Part shown: positions 54,202 to 64,000 of the stretch, in pieces
How positions within the stretch are numbered: the stretch's first letter is position 1
How the letters are laid out: each line of letters begins with the position of its first letter
Assembly: GCA_021030905.1 (NCBI GenBank)
Contig: JAGFMI010000003.1
Coordinates: 2,480,001 to 2,544,000 of the forward strand
From: Pyrenula massariospora
Lineage: Eukaryota > Ascomycota > Eurotiomycetes > Pyrenulales > Pyrenulaceae
Reading direction: 5' to 3'
DNA: 64,000 nt
Program-made: the position numbers and the translations under genes
Notes under the pieces: model-generated
The model's database searches: none
What the model saw: only the letters and a program-made list of their open reading frames with translations
What the model was told of the DNA's origin: nothing

Positions 54202-56984
54202 GCTGCTCGACAGAACCGGTCATGGACAGTCAAATATGGTTGAAAAGGGGTTCTCGCGGCACCCTTGGATGATTGAAGTAGCAACTGTATCATGAACTTT
54301 CCCCGTGCTCTCCTCTTCATGGCCATCTTCATCTTCATCATCGAACTCCGATATCGGTGGAAATAGCTAATGGCGGGAGCCTGATTGGCCGAAGGTGGGG
54401 CACGATGGACACCGTTCGGGGCGGAGGATTCCAGCCTGTGACGGCATGCTGTGGCGCATCCATGGTGATTCCTTTCACTTAGACATGGAAAATATCGTTT
54501 CATCAGGAGTTCTAAGACACATTTCTCGAGTGTCTTAGGAATCAGGGTGTGGACGTCTGGGCCGTGTGCGGGGCAGAAGCAGGTGGGTGCCGGAGTGTCG
54601 CAGGACTTGGTGATATGGAAATCACGAAGATGCCTTTTGTTTTCGTCTGATAACTCTGGTACTAGACCTTTTGTTCTCTTATTGAGAGCAGCTCTCGACG
54701 ACTATTGAGGTTCAATCCCCTTCTTCCTTCACTTGGAATGATAGCTTGAGCGACAATCGTAAAGCATGCTTTACGCGTGTTCTTCACTGTCTATCACCGC
54801 TCTACAGGCTGCCACCGATCTGAGCCGTAGTCACCAGCCATGCCAGATATTTACCCAGAAGTGAGGATGACCTTCGCCCCAAGACATTGTGATATCGCGG
54901 TCAGGCGTTCACAATCGTCGTAAGATACCGAGAGTGTTTGCAAAAGGTCACCCTTTTTCATCCTAGAAAGGAAGATTCAACGCTTCATACGACGTGGAGC
55001 AGCTTTCTTTCTACAACGACTCGCCAGGATATGCGAGCATGTCAAAGTCGCTGTATGATCATGCCATTCTTTCTCTTGAATATTTACAGTGGCGCCATGG
55101 TCCGGGCGTCTATGCAGGACCAGAATATGTATGTTCTGAACGTTTTTGAAAGTATCGATTACCCCTTGGCCCATGTTCAACCACGCACGTCTCTTCGTTG
55201 TCGACCCCTCACTTTTCTTCACGGCACAAAGATGCTGAAACTTCCGATCCAAGGAACGAAAGGATGCGAATCGTCGCGGAGGTACTGAGCGATCGAGTAG
55301 CACTTCAAACGGAGGAAAGCAAACAAGCAAAGGCCTATTCTAGGTAGTGAATGGTCGGAGAAGATGAGGTATCCAAGCTTGTCTGGATGGGGAAGTACAT
55401 GGGTGAGAGAAAGAAATCATGAATTCATGGAGAGACTCGTTCTCTAGGGCTCACAATAGCAGAGCCCTTGTGAAACAGTAGCGGATGTCTCTGGGGTAGA
55501 AATCGAAACAACGCATTGAGAGGCATAGGCGTTGAGGTTTGATCGTCGCGTCTGAGCTTGCGAATCACAAACGGCTTTCGTGCTAATCGTATAGGCGCAT
55601 GATCATAATGGACTTGTTTCTCGCCGATGGTACGGTTGTCACACAAAAGAGACGGTGAGCGTACGACGAGACGCCAGCCGAAGCCTGCAGATGAGGTAGC
55701 AAGCGACGGCGGTCGGGCGTTAAGCCCTTTTCCGCCGGGATAAGCAGCAGGCCGTCAGCAACCGCTTAAAAATCCATCCTCTGCGATCGCGCTTTTCCAC
55801 TCTTCCAACACCCCGCTTTGATTGCCCATCCTGCTGCCTGCCCCGTCGTCATGCCACCTGTTGCGCGGGGAGCCTTCGCCTGCTCCTATCACCACCAGGC
55901 CCTCTGGCTACATAATGCCGATACTGGGTGCCTTGACGCAATCGCCACATCAGTGTCTTCCACCGTCGACGCTTCACCTATGAGCACTTCTTCTCCGGCC
56001 TCTCCATGTCGCCGAGCGTCCAGAGGGGCGCTGGTGGGACAGTAGTGAACGAGCCCGAGGGGGCCCCCCCGGGAGGCCGAACATGGGCGGGCGGCCCCCG
56101 CAGGAACACTTATCAGACTTTTCTTCTCTCCCCCCCCCTCTCTTCCTCTCTGACGAGAATCCGTGCAGCGCGGCTCGTTCCAAGCTACAGTGGTTTCTTC
56201 GCGGGCTGGGGTGTCTTCACGCTTGCGCCCGAACAAGCGTAGCCGGTCTCCCGCGTACACGGCGACGCAGCATTTCTGGGGCCTAAGCAGCGCTTGGCAG
56301 CAAAGTCCTGACCGCGCTACCGGCCCTCGGCGCTGGTTGGCCAGGCTTAGAGTCGCTGCACCAGAGTAGCCGTTCAACTCGAACCTTGGCCTTTTCCCTT
56401 CCCTTCCCTCTACCATTTTCACCACCCCCTCTCTCTCACCGCAACCAGCTCACCTTCTTTCCATGGTCATTTCCTTTGTCGCTTTCCCAATTGTTCCCTC
56501 TTGCTTCTACCATTCAATTCCAACCGCCACAACGCCTTCACGAACAGCAGATCTCTCCTTGCCTCCCTGCGCTCACACGCCTCGTCCTTGCCGTCCCGAC
56601 CGTGCTTCGACAACAACTCCATTATCGCGCGATATAGCCATTCGAGCCTCCGAAAAGACAATCACCTACTTCTGTGCTTCTACTTGACCGACCGAGCGTT
56701 TATCTCGCAAGTTTCTCGGCCACGGCGGTCCTCGCGCCCTTTGTACCTCCCAACTCACAAAGACCCTCAGACCGTCCTCTACCTCCACACGAGTTCCAAA
56801 GTCACTCTCTTCACCAGAGTCGATTATTCAAGGCTTGACTGACACGCGCTCACAATTTTTCGAGTCATTTTGCGTGGATGTGGTCGGGTTGCTCTTGTAG
56901 TCGGGATGTGGTTTAGGTGGTAACAACGCGCAAACCCGCTCAGCTTCCACAGACAGATCAATCGAGGAGGTACGCTGTCAGATT
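54202..56984. other. divergent promoter region of leu1 and set3
   Basis: Long region without a convincing gene. Next to set3 (56.4-56.9 kb) the plus strand is pyrimidine-rich, with many short upstream frames, as in a long leader. A GC-rich stretch at 55.85-56.3 kb produces long frames on both strands that overlap each other and carry no motifs. No clear Leu3-type CCG(N4)CGG site was found near leu1. Confidence 0.5.
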
Positions 56985-59900
56985 ATGACAGATACCTCCT
57001 CCTTTTTAATCACGCATTCGACACCTCAATCATTACCGGTCACCGCCACCGCTGTCGCCTCTCCTACTCTGAACGGATCTCTTTCTGACACCCTTCCAAT
57101 TGAAGATGACGAACCCTACACCATCAAGTGCATCTGCGCATACTCTGACGACGACGGAAATACCGTTTTCTGCGAGAAATGCGAGACATGGCAGCACATT
57201 GAGTGCTACTACCATGGGAAGAAGGTGCCAGAAGTCCACAACTGCGCAGAATGCGAGCCCCGAATACTGGACGCAAGACGTGCAACAGAGCGACAGAAGA
57301 AACTGCGAGAACAATCTGATGGCGGTGACCGGAAGCCCAAGCGACCGGCCTCCAAGAGTCACAAGAAGAAGATTAAGGAACCCACAGCGACCGAGCAGAC
57401 GAATGGATGGCATGAACGGCAGGAGTCGGCCTCCGTCGGACGTGACCTTCCACCACCAGCAAAGCGTCCAAAAACAAGTCATCGTACGTCAAACTCGATG
57501 AATTCGACCAACGGTACGGCCGCTCTTCCTTCTGAGTCCCGCAAACGCGCAATCTCTTCAGCGCACAACTACCCTAGTCCTACGAAATCGCCCAACAACC
57601 ACTACCCTCCTATGCCCATGTATTCACAAGAGTTCCTTCACCTCTACGATCATGATGGTGGCAAAGACAACCTTGGCTTGAAAGACAATTTCAATACCAT
57701 CAACGTTGCCGGCAAATTGAGTTCCTGGCTGTCAGACCCAGTACAGCTTTCGCAGGACACACACGGTCTCAAATATGAGGACGTTTTCACTTCTGCAGAG
57801 TCAGATGCCATCTTAGAACAGCCGAGCCTTCCCTCAGTCTCCCGACATTCGAAAACGAACAGCGATGTGGAGTACGACGGTAGATATCCTAAATGGCAGT
57901 ACCTTGTCTTGGACTCGCCAGTCCGCAAGGATGATATTGTTGGAGAGATCAAAGGCTCGGTAGGGCATTTCGAAGAGTACTGTCTCGATGGCGCAAATCG
58001 ATGGCAAGAGCTTCGGCATCCAGAGCCTTTCGTCTTTTTTCATCCACAACTCCCCATTTATATTGATAGCAGGAGGGAAGGCACGCAATTTCGATATCTC
58101 CGCCGTTCTTGCAAGCCAAATGTCACTATGAAGACCTTCATTACCCGCGACTTGGAGTATCATTTCTGTTTCGTGGCGAAAGACGATATACCCCCGGGCA
58201 CAGAACTCACTGCATCCTGGTACCTTGATCAAAATCTCGTCAATAAGCCAGGGATCGTCAAAGAAGAGCCGACTGGTGATGGTGAAACAGACCCTCCATG
58301 GCTCTGGGTCAGCCGAGTCCTTGCAAATTTCGGCGACTGTGCCTGTGATAGTGGTCAAAGATGTCCTTTTGCCAATCTTGACAAGAGATATCACCCGCGA
58401 CCACTTGATGGCAGACAAACAAACGGGAAGAAACGAGGTAAAAGGAAGAAGCATGCAGGCTCGCCATTAGCCGGAGGCGGCGGCACTAACAGCCGTGCTG
58501 GAAGTGAGAACGTAAAGACGCAGGACGATGAAGAAGCAGATAGCCGGTCCACATCCGGCTCTGTCCGGAGTAAACCACAGAGTCGAGACATGACACCAAC
58601 AAGTGGCGGTGTTCTAGACAACCCTAATGTGATTGTCGGCCTTTCCGACCGAGAAAAGAGGAAAATCGCCATGGCAGAGAAGAAATTTGAACAACTGGAG
58701 CAGGATCAACACGTCCAGAAAAAGAAAAAGCGTCCCAGCGGTGGTTCGACTGTCAATACGCCGAGTGTTTCCACGTCGGTAAGTACTCTTGTTCAAAGAG
58801 ATTCGCACCTAACCCAAATCTTCTCGCAGAAACACTTGGGTCAATCCACCAGCTTGCCTCCGACCCCAAGCATTCTCAGACCAAGCAACATAGAGTCGTA
58901 TGCGGCAAGCTATAGCTCAGGCTCGTCGGCATTCAGACCTCCCTTTTCTCGTAACGGCAAAAGTTCATCGCCTGCAAAATCGCAAGCACTTCCGACAACT
59001 CCAATGCGTCCTGCCTATGTTGACTCAGCTATGCAAACAGATCAAGATCCAATTGACGGCGTCATTATCGAGACGCCGTCGTCCAAGAGAAGGAGGTTCA
59101 CACCGCTGACACAGCGGCTATTGAAGCGCTGTTTTGAAGATCGAACGCGATCTGAGCAGCTCAGCCCTCTCAGCATCGAGAACAGCATCCTTGGAAGAAT
59201 ACCGATCTCTCCAGCTTCGTCTAATCCCACGGATCTTCAACCACAAGATATCGAAATGAAAGACACCGCTGTCTCGACGTCAACATCTTCCTCTCCTTCA
59301 CTGCAACAGCGAGCACCAACACCTCCGCCAGATCAACCTCCTATCATTGATACTACTCGCACCGGTCTACTTCCGTCACAAGCCGCCCATACCGCCTCTG
59401 TACGCAGATTGCACCCGCCAGACAACAACTTGCGACCGACTCTTGCTTCGCTCCCTCCTGTACCTTCATTTTCAACTATGCCGTCTAATCCTACACCGAC
59501 AAATGCAACGCCATCAACCACGTTTAGTGTTAAAGCCCCTCTCACGCTTGCTACCTCCAACATCTCCTCAGCGGTTTCACATCCCAGTATGGGCATGCAA
59601 AGCCCAATAATAGCACCAAGCCCAGTGAAAAAGAAGCTGAGTCTTGGTGACTACATTATGTCCAAACGAAGCGCAAGCATAACAACCCCTAAAACAGAAA
59701 AATCCGCCGCCGCAGCTGCTCTGGGAAATCCGCCCGTGGCAGAGAATCCGTTTTCTTCAATAGCTGAGACTGTGGCCGAGAATGGAGCCCGCCGCCTTAG
59801 CGAGAATCTTGTAGAAGAAGAGACGCACGCTCCAAAGGTACTAGACGAAGTACCTCCGGAAGGTTTGGACACAAACCCAGACACGTCTCGGGCAATTTCA

Positions 59901-60059
59901 GCTTCGGCAGTAGAAGGGGACACTGTGATAGCTAAGACCGACGATGTGGAGATGCAGGACGTGCCAGGTGGTGACTTAGAAACCGTTTCGATTCTGACAG
60001 CGACAGCCCAACTTTCGGCCGACGACTCGGCCTCGTCGAGGGATCCGCGGTTAAAGTGA
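56985..60059 (+). CDS. set3: Set3-like PHD/SET chromatin regulator
   Basis: Homologue of yeast Set3 and animal MLL5, the scaffold of a histone deacetylase complex that reads H3K4 methylation. The PHD finger lies at about 45-92, with the Cys/His ligands of CICAYSDDDGNTVFCEKC and WQHIECYYHG. The SET domain is at about 305-412 (IDSRREGTQFRYLRRSCKPN, FVAKDDIPPGTELTASWYLD). As in Set3, it is likely catalytically inactive, since the NHS-type motif is replaced by RSCKPN. The rest is Ser/Pro/Thr-rich and disordered, with Lys-rich patches. The full frame is 1024 codons, but 58779..58829 has a GTAAGT donor, CTAAC branch site and CGCAG acceptor. This 51-bp intron is in frame and stop-free, so the spliced protein has 1007 residues. 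The end (SASSRDPRLK) is intact. Confidence 0.93.
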   Translation: MTDTSSFLITHSTPQSLPVTATAVASPTLNGSLSDTLPIEDDEPYTIKCICAYSDDDGNTVFCEKCETWQHIECYYHGKKVPEVHNCAECEPRILDARRATERQKKLREQSDGGDRKPKRPASKSHKKKIKEPTATEQTNGWHERQESASVGRDLPPPAKRPKTSHRTSNSMNSTNGTAALPSESRKRAISSAHNYPSPTKSPNNHYPPMPMYSQEFLHLYDHDGGKDNLGLKDNFNTINVAGKLSSWLSDPVQLSQDTHGLKYEDVFTSAESDAILEQPSLPSVSRHSKTNSDVEYDGRYPKWQYLVLDSPVRKDDIVGEIKGSVGHFEEYCLDGANRWQELRHPEPFVFFHPQLPIYIDSRREGTQFRYLRRSCKPNVTMKTFITRDLEYHFCFVAKDDIPPGTELTASWYLDQNLVNKPGIVKEEPTGDGETDPPWLWVSRVLANFGDCACDSGQRCPFANLDKRYHPRPLDGRQTNGKKRGKRKKHAGSPLAGGGGTNSRAGSENVKTQDDEEADSRSTSGSVRSKPQSRDMTPTSGGVLDNPNVIVGLSDREKRKIAMAEKKFEQLEQDQHVQKKKKRPSGGSTVNTPSVSTSVSTLVQRDSHLTQIFSQKHLGQSTSLPPTPSILRPSNIESYAASYSSGSSAFRPPFSRNGKSSSPAKSQALPTTPMRPAYVDSAMQTDQDPIDGVIIETPSSKRRRFTPLTQRLLKRCFEDRTRSEQLSPLSIENSILGRIPISPASSNPTDLQPQDIEMKDTAVSTSTSSSPSLQQRAPTPPPDQPPIIDTTRTGLLPSQAAHTASVRRLHPPDNNLRPTLASLPPVPSFSTMPSNPTPTNATPSTTFSVKAPLTLATSNISSAVSHPSMGMQSPIIAPSPVKKKLSLGDYIMSKRSASITTPKTEKSAAAAALGNPPVAENPFSSIAETVAENGARRLSENLVEEETHAPKVLDEVPPEGLDTNPDTSRAISASAVEGDTVIAKTDDVEMQDVPGGDLETVSILTATAQLSADDSASSRDPRLK

Positions 60060-60800
60060 TTTATCGTGTTCATATTTGACTTGTACGATAGAGCGGTTTG
60101 CACAGTCGACCACCTTGACACACAGAGTTCACAGGATCTCGGGTTGATTTGCGTCCTTTCAGCTATAGACTCTTTGAGCGTTCTGGCGTTGAACAACTTT
60201 GTCTCAAAGTGGCTGAGCATGTCGATATTTGCAGTGGAAAACAGATGAGCGTTTTTTGGCTGGGCATCTTACGAGTCATGTCTTTTTTCTTTGTGAGATG
60301 TATATAGGGTTTGACGTTATGAAAGGGGGATAGGCGTGCCGCCACTGGTTTTAGATACCTTGCTTTACGAAGCGACCCTACTGCAGCATATGAGCTAGCA
60401 GGCAGAAGAAATATATGAACAGAGAAACAGTTGAAATTCTATGCGCGGAAGATCTTTATTCCCAAGCTGAAGTGTCCGATATCGCAGACCTATTTTAACT
60501 TCGAGTTCTAGATACGTTTCTTCCTTTCGACATGTGTGCCATTGAAACCAGGTCTTCGAAAGTTGGTGCGGAATGCTCCGCTTGTAGGTGAAAGGGCAGC
60601 ACACCTCGACAGCTCCATGTCAGACTCGCGCGCCGCCCTTGTACATTTCCCAGTATCATATGCCGCAGGTCTGGCGACAAGTTGACTTTGGCCTGTGTCG
60701 CCTAACTTTTCCTCCCCTCATTTCCACATGGAAGCTATTTGACAATTGGCTCGCCTCGTTCCGGGGAGCCGATTCAAATCCATGACACAAGGCACTCGAG
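60060..60800. other. spacer between set3 and orc4
   Basis: Holds the set3 3' end and the orc4 promoter. No gene or motif of note is seen. Confidence 0.5.
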
Positions 60801-63068
60801 ATGGACGACATCTTCACAGATACGATTGATTCGCGATCGGCGAAGCGAAGAAGGATTACTACGTACTCCTCATCCCGGTCTACTGCACAAAAAGCAAGTA
60901 CACATCGTGAAAGTGCAAATAGACAACGAGCTCGAGAAGGGCAAGAAAATGACGCATTGGGCAGAAGGGAGCCGGAAACTTCGCCTTCGATTTTTCGAAA
61001 AGTGTCGAATACTGTGGCTGGATTAGGGAAGAGATTGTTCGAGTCTACGCATAATGATCGACCTCAGAGTATACAAGAGCAACCACAACGTTCCCGTGAG
61101 AGACAAGAGGAGGCGAATGGGTTAACAGCCCACGATGTTGAGGTCAGCATCGCCGACAGGAGGGCCACACCTAGTGATGAGGATGAGCTAGCTACTGGAG
61201 AGCTTGTAGGCACCCCTACCAAACGCACAAAGACGATCAAGAAGAATAATACGATTAATGGTATTCTAAATCACGGCGAGGCAGATGATGGGAGTCCACC
61301 TACCACAAGGTTCAGTGGACGCCAAAAGCGGAGGCCGCAAAGATTCTCAAACGACGAAGTCGTCCTAGAGAGGCCCAAACAAGATGCACCAAAAGAGCCT
61401 AAGGGTATTCTGACTCCGTCAAAACGGTCACGTCAGAAGAGAGGGCGAACGAAGCGTAAAAGCGTCGCTTTCCAGTCAGAGCCAACAGAGGATGAAGTAG
61501 GATTTGAAAATATTGAGATATCTCCGCCATTCACTGTTGAATCTCGTCAAGATCTTATCTTTCCTAATAGCCCCCAGGGTCTCGATGACTCGCAATCTCT
61601 GGACGAGCCTAGCGGAGTTCCTGGAATACCAGAAGAGCTTGAAGCCCCTCCTGAACCTCAACTCCTTTTTGAAGAAATGGACCCAGAATTCGATAAGATC
61701 AAATTTGTTCTTCTCTCTCGTCTAACCCGCCAGGGCTTAACGCCTTTGGCCCATCTTTCCTCAGAATATCAAAAGGTGCACTCATTACTTTCCAAGACCG
61801 TAGCCTCTGGAGAAGGAAACTCGATGCTTATTCTCGGCTCACGCGGAACGGGAAAACGGACCTTAGTTGAGACTGCTGTTATGGAGCTCCAAGAGGAGCA
61901 CCACGAAAACTTCCACACTATCCGGCTTAATGGACTCTTCCAAAGTGATGACAAGCTAGCCTTAAGGGAAATCTGGCGCCAGCTTGGTCGTGAACTGGAG
62001 GTTGACGAGGAGGAAAACAAAGCCGGAAGCTATGCAGATACATTATCATCTTTGTTGGCCTTGCTATCACATCCTAACGAATTTGAAATACCCACAGACG
62101 CGGATCAACGATCCACCAATAGCCATGAATACAAGACCTCAAAATCGGTGATTTTTGTCATGGAAGAATTTGATGTCTTTGCCTCCCATTCCCGGCAAAC
62201 GCTTTTGTACAATCTCTTCGATATCGCTCAAGCTCGCAAAGCCCCCATTGCAGTTGTTGGTCTTAGCACACGCGTGGATGTTGCTGACTCTCTTGAAAAG
62301 CGGGTAAAAAGCCGCTTCAGCCAACGCTACGTCTTCGTCCCGCAGGCTAAAAGCCTAGAAGCGTTCAAGGAGATCTGCAAGACGTGCTTGATGTTATCCC
62401 CAGCAGATAAAATCCATGGCGAAGAGAAGCTCGACAAGATCTACGTTGACCGCTGGAATAAATGGGTCAACCAGCTGTTCTCCAAAGATAAAGCGATGCA
62501 AAGACACCTCTCAGCTATTTACATGTCAAGTAAATCTGTGCCCGAGTTTCAGCGTTCCTGCTTGGTGCCAATATCGAACTTACGCGCTTTAATAGACAAA
62601 TCCTCGTGCACAGGAACTCAAACAGGGACCCTTCCCACCGGGGAGGAATTCTCAGCCCTTGCACCATGCCTTAGTCCACCAGACAGCGTCCTCGCTGAGC
62701 TGCCTTCCCTCACCCATCTTCAGCTCGCCATGCTCGTCTCGGCAGCTCGCCTCGACTTGATCTACGGAGGCGGAGGTACAGACGGTGTTGCAGTCAATTT
62801 CGAAAGCGTCTACGCAGAATACGTCCGCCTTTCGTCAGAGTCTCGCATCGCCTCGTCGGCGTCGGGAGCAGCAGTTTCGAGCAGAATCTGGGGGAGAGAG
62901 GTTGCAGATGGTGCGTGGGATGAGCTTCTCGGGAAGGGTCTGTTAGTGCAGGCTGGGAAGGCGGATATGTGTAAGGTAGAGGTGCTTTTGGAGGAGATTG
63001 TGCCGGGGTTTGAGGCTTCTGGGAAGAGTGTTGTGGATGAGCTGAGGAGGTGGTGTAAGGATATTTGA
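60801..63068 (+). CDS. orc4: origin recognition complex subunit 4
   Basis: Single exon, 755 residues. Orc4 is an AAA+ subunit of the six-protein complex that marks replication origins and loads the MCM helicase. The N-terminal 290 residues are disordered and very basic, with AT-hook-like or DNA-contacting patches (SGRQKRRPQRF, KRSRQKRGRTKRKSV). The AAA+ core starts near 295: Walker A ILGSRGTGKRTLVE near 345, Walker B-like VIFVMEEFDVFA near 450, then VVGLSTRVDVADSLEKRVKSRF near 485, containing sensor and arginine-finger positions. The C-terminal winged-helix region follows with LTHLQLAMLVSAARLDL. The second Walker B acidic residue is kept in the form EEFD. It is in tandem with set3. Assignment is firm by motif order and length. 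Confidence 0.93.
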   Translation: MDDIFTDTIDSRSAKRRRITTYSSSRSTAQKASTHRESANRQRAREGQENDALGRREPETSPSIFRKVSNTVAGLGKRLFESTHNDRPQSIQEQPQRSRERQEEANGLTAHDVEVSIADRRATPSDEDELATGELVGTPTKRTKTIKKNNTINGILNHGEADDGSPPTTRFSGRQKRRPQRFSNDEVVLERPKQDAPKEPKGILTPSKRSRQKRGRTKRKSVAFQSEPTEDEVGFENIEISPPFTVESRQDLIFPNSPQGLDDSQSLDEPSGVPGIPEELEAPPEPQLLFEEMDPEFDKIKFVLLSRLTRQGLTPLAHLSSEYQKVHSLLSKTVASGEGNSMLILGSRGTGKRTLVETAVMELQEEHHENFHTIRLNGLFQSDDKLALREIWRQLGRELEVDEEENKAGSYADTLSSLLALLSHPNEFEIPTDADQRSTNSHEYKTSKSVIFVMEEFDVFASHSRQTLLYNLFDIAQARKAPIAVVGLSTRVDVADSLEKRVKSRFSQRYVFVPQAKSLEAFKEICKTCLMLSPADKIHGEEKLDKIYVDRWNKWVNQLFSKDKAMQRHLSAIYMSSKSVPEFQRSCLVPISNLRALIDKSSCTGTQTGTLPTGEEFSALAPCLSPPDSVLAELPSLTHLQLAMLVSAARLDLIYGGGGTDGVAVNFESVYAEYVRLSSESRIASSASGAAVSSRIWGREVADGAWDELLGKGLLVQAGKADMCKVEVLLEEIVPGFEASGKSVVDELRRWCKDI

Positions 63069-64000
63069 GAGCACACATCTTTATCGGGGTGTTCTAGTGG
63101 CTTGGTGTAAAATGCTAGCTGACAGGTAGCCGCTTTTACGGCGCCTTTGAGTTCACACCGTATTGAATCAGGCTGGGCTCTGCCATTCTGGAGTGAGTGT
63201 GCAGGCTCAGCACGCCAAGCCGCTGTGCCTCCCCCCTCACATCCTTCCAACACGAGATTCGTTAACCAAAGCAGCAACGCTATGTCAGCAAGCGAAGACG
63301 CAGAACATGGTCAATTCCAAGCGATACCCTTCATTCTATTCTCTGGACCTGCAGAAATCAAAATGTGATCGGACAACAAGGCATTCGAAAAGGACCCGAC
63401 AAGAGCTCCATCCAAACCTTTGGCAGATTGCGGGATTGGCCCCCACCACCACCTCGACAGCGCAGATCCCCTAATCGTGCGGCGTGCCTGAGAGATGCCA
63501 GGGCGTGGCAGTCAACTAGCTATTTCTGTCTGATCTCAGCCTCGAAGCGAAGGATGCCTTTTACCGGATCGAGCGCTGTTTGATTTGATGGCTGGCAACT
63601 CCAAGGTCACGATATCGTGCTGACAGGCTGTCCCTGACATTTATTTCCCGCATCTAAACGAACCCCAAGTTCATTTCGCCCAATGATAGCGTGTTCTTGC
63701 ATGGCAAACATGCAGGCTTATGGGAAACATCGAGCCCAAGGGCAGCATGGATTGTCGCTGCGATGCGGCACAGGAGGCTATTTCGCCTGTGACCTTTTCG
63801 TGGCCGCTACTATTTTACACAACAGAGGGCTGGTTGCTTTCAACCACCTTATGCGCCGAGCACGTTTCGTCCACGGTCTCGGGTTATGCAGGTCGACTCT
63901 CTAACATAAAAATGGTAACAGAAAGCGGTAGGGGCGATTTGGCGCCTACAAGGAATAGGTTTGAGGATACCCCGATTGCGATAAGCGTCAGCTCTACTGC
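63069..64000. other. gene-free right flank
   Basis: Downstream of orc4. Frames up to 103 codons overlap each other without motifs. No feature is supported. Confidence 0.5.

Noticed and set aside
54711-54721. GGTTCAATCCC, resembling a tRNA B box
   Set aside because: Upstream sequence does not pair into acceptor, D or anticodon stems.
55818-56637. Long GC-rich frames on both strands upstream of set3, up to 178 codons
   Set aside because: Low-complexity Pro/Ser/Arg composition on both strands, consistent with base composition and not with coding selection.

Overview
The window reads as nuclear DNA of a filamentous ascomycete (Pezizomycotina). Genes are interrupted by short introns (46-97 bp) with GTRAGT-like donors, CTRAY branch sites and YAG acceptors. 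It carries alpha-1,3-glucan synthase, a fused one-chain isopropylmalate isomerase, a HET-domain gene and a NACHT/ankyrin gene, a set typical of that group. A Leotiomycete is my guess, not something the sequence proves. No tRNA, rRNA, CRISPR array or intact transposon was seen.

Layout. (1) 1.5-9.8 kb: four enzyme genes that may form a small biosynthetic cluster. They are an ATP-grasp ligase, a convergent three-part fusion (type-2 asparaginase/isoaspartyl peptidase, then HIT-like, then a class II aminoacyl-tRNA-synthetase-like core), a small P-loop kinase-like protein, and a five-exon oxygenase-like protein of the AsaB/CmcJ type. No NRPS or PKS is present. (2) 12.5-24.0 kb: an NLR-like gene (NACHT, ankyrin repeats, SPRY), an AAA+ ATPase gene and a HET gene side by side, resembling an allorecognition or immunity island. 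(3) 24.9-39.2 kb: a run of small hydrophobic proteins on both strands, spaced by gene-poor DNA, with a broken pore-forming-type fossil inside. At least four look like diverged relatives of one family. Several share an upstream box (TCCWTTGTCT, five spacer bases, then AAAGRCATTGT, written on the strand opposite the gene) followed by a TATA box about 80-115 bp before the start codon. (4) 40.5-63.1 kb: conserved core genes ags1, leu1, set3 and orc4, separated by long gene-free upstream regions.

How the genes may work together. Region 1 suggests chemistry on asparagine/aspartate-type amides, in which amino acids are activated and joined by an ATP-grasp enzyme and an AsnA-like domain and then trimmed or oxidised. 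Region 2 would sense non-self or damage. Region 3 looks like a co-regulated, lineage-specific set of small membrane proteins of unknown role. Region 4 supplies cell-wall glucan, leucine, chromatin control and replication licensing. All exon structures were worked out by hand from splice signals, reading phase and family conservation.
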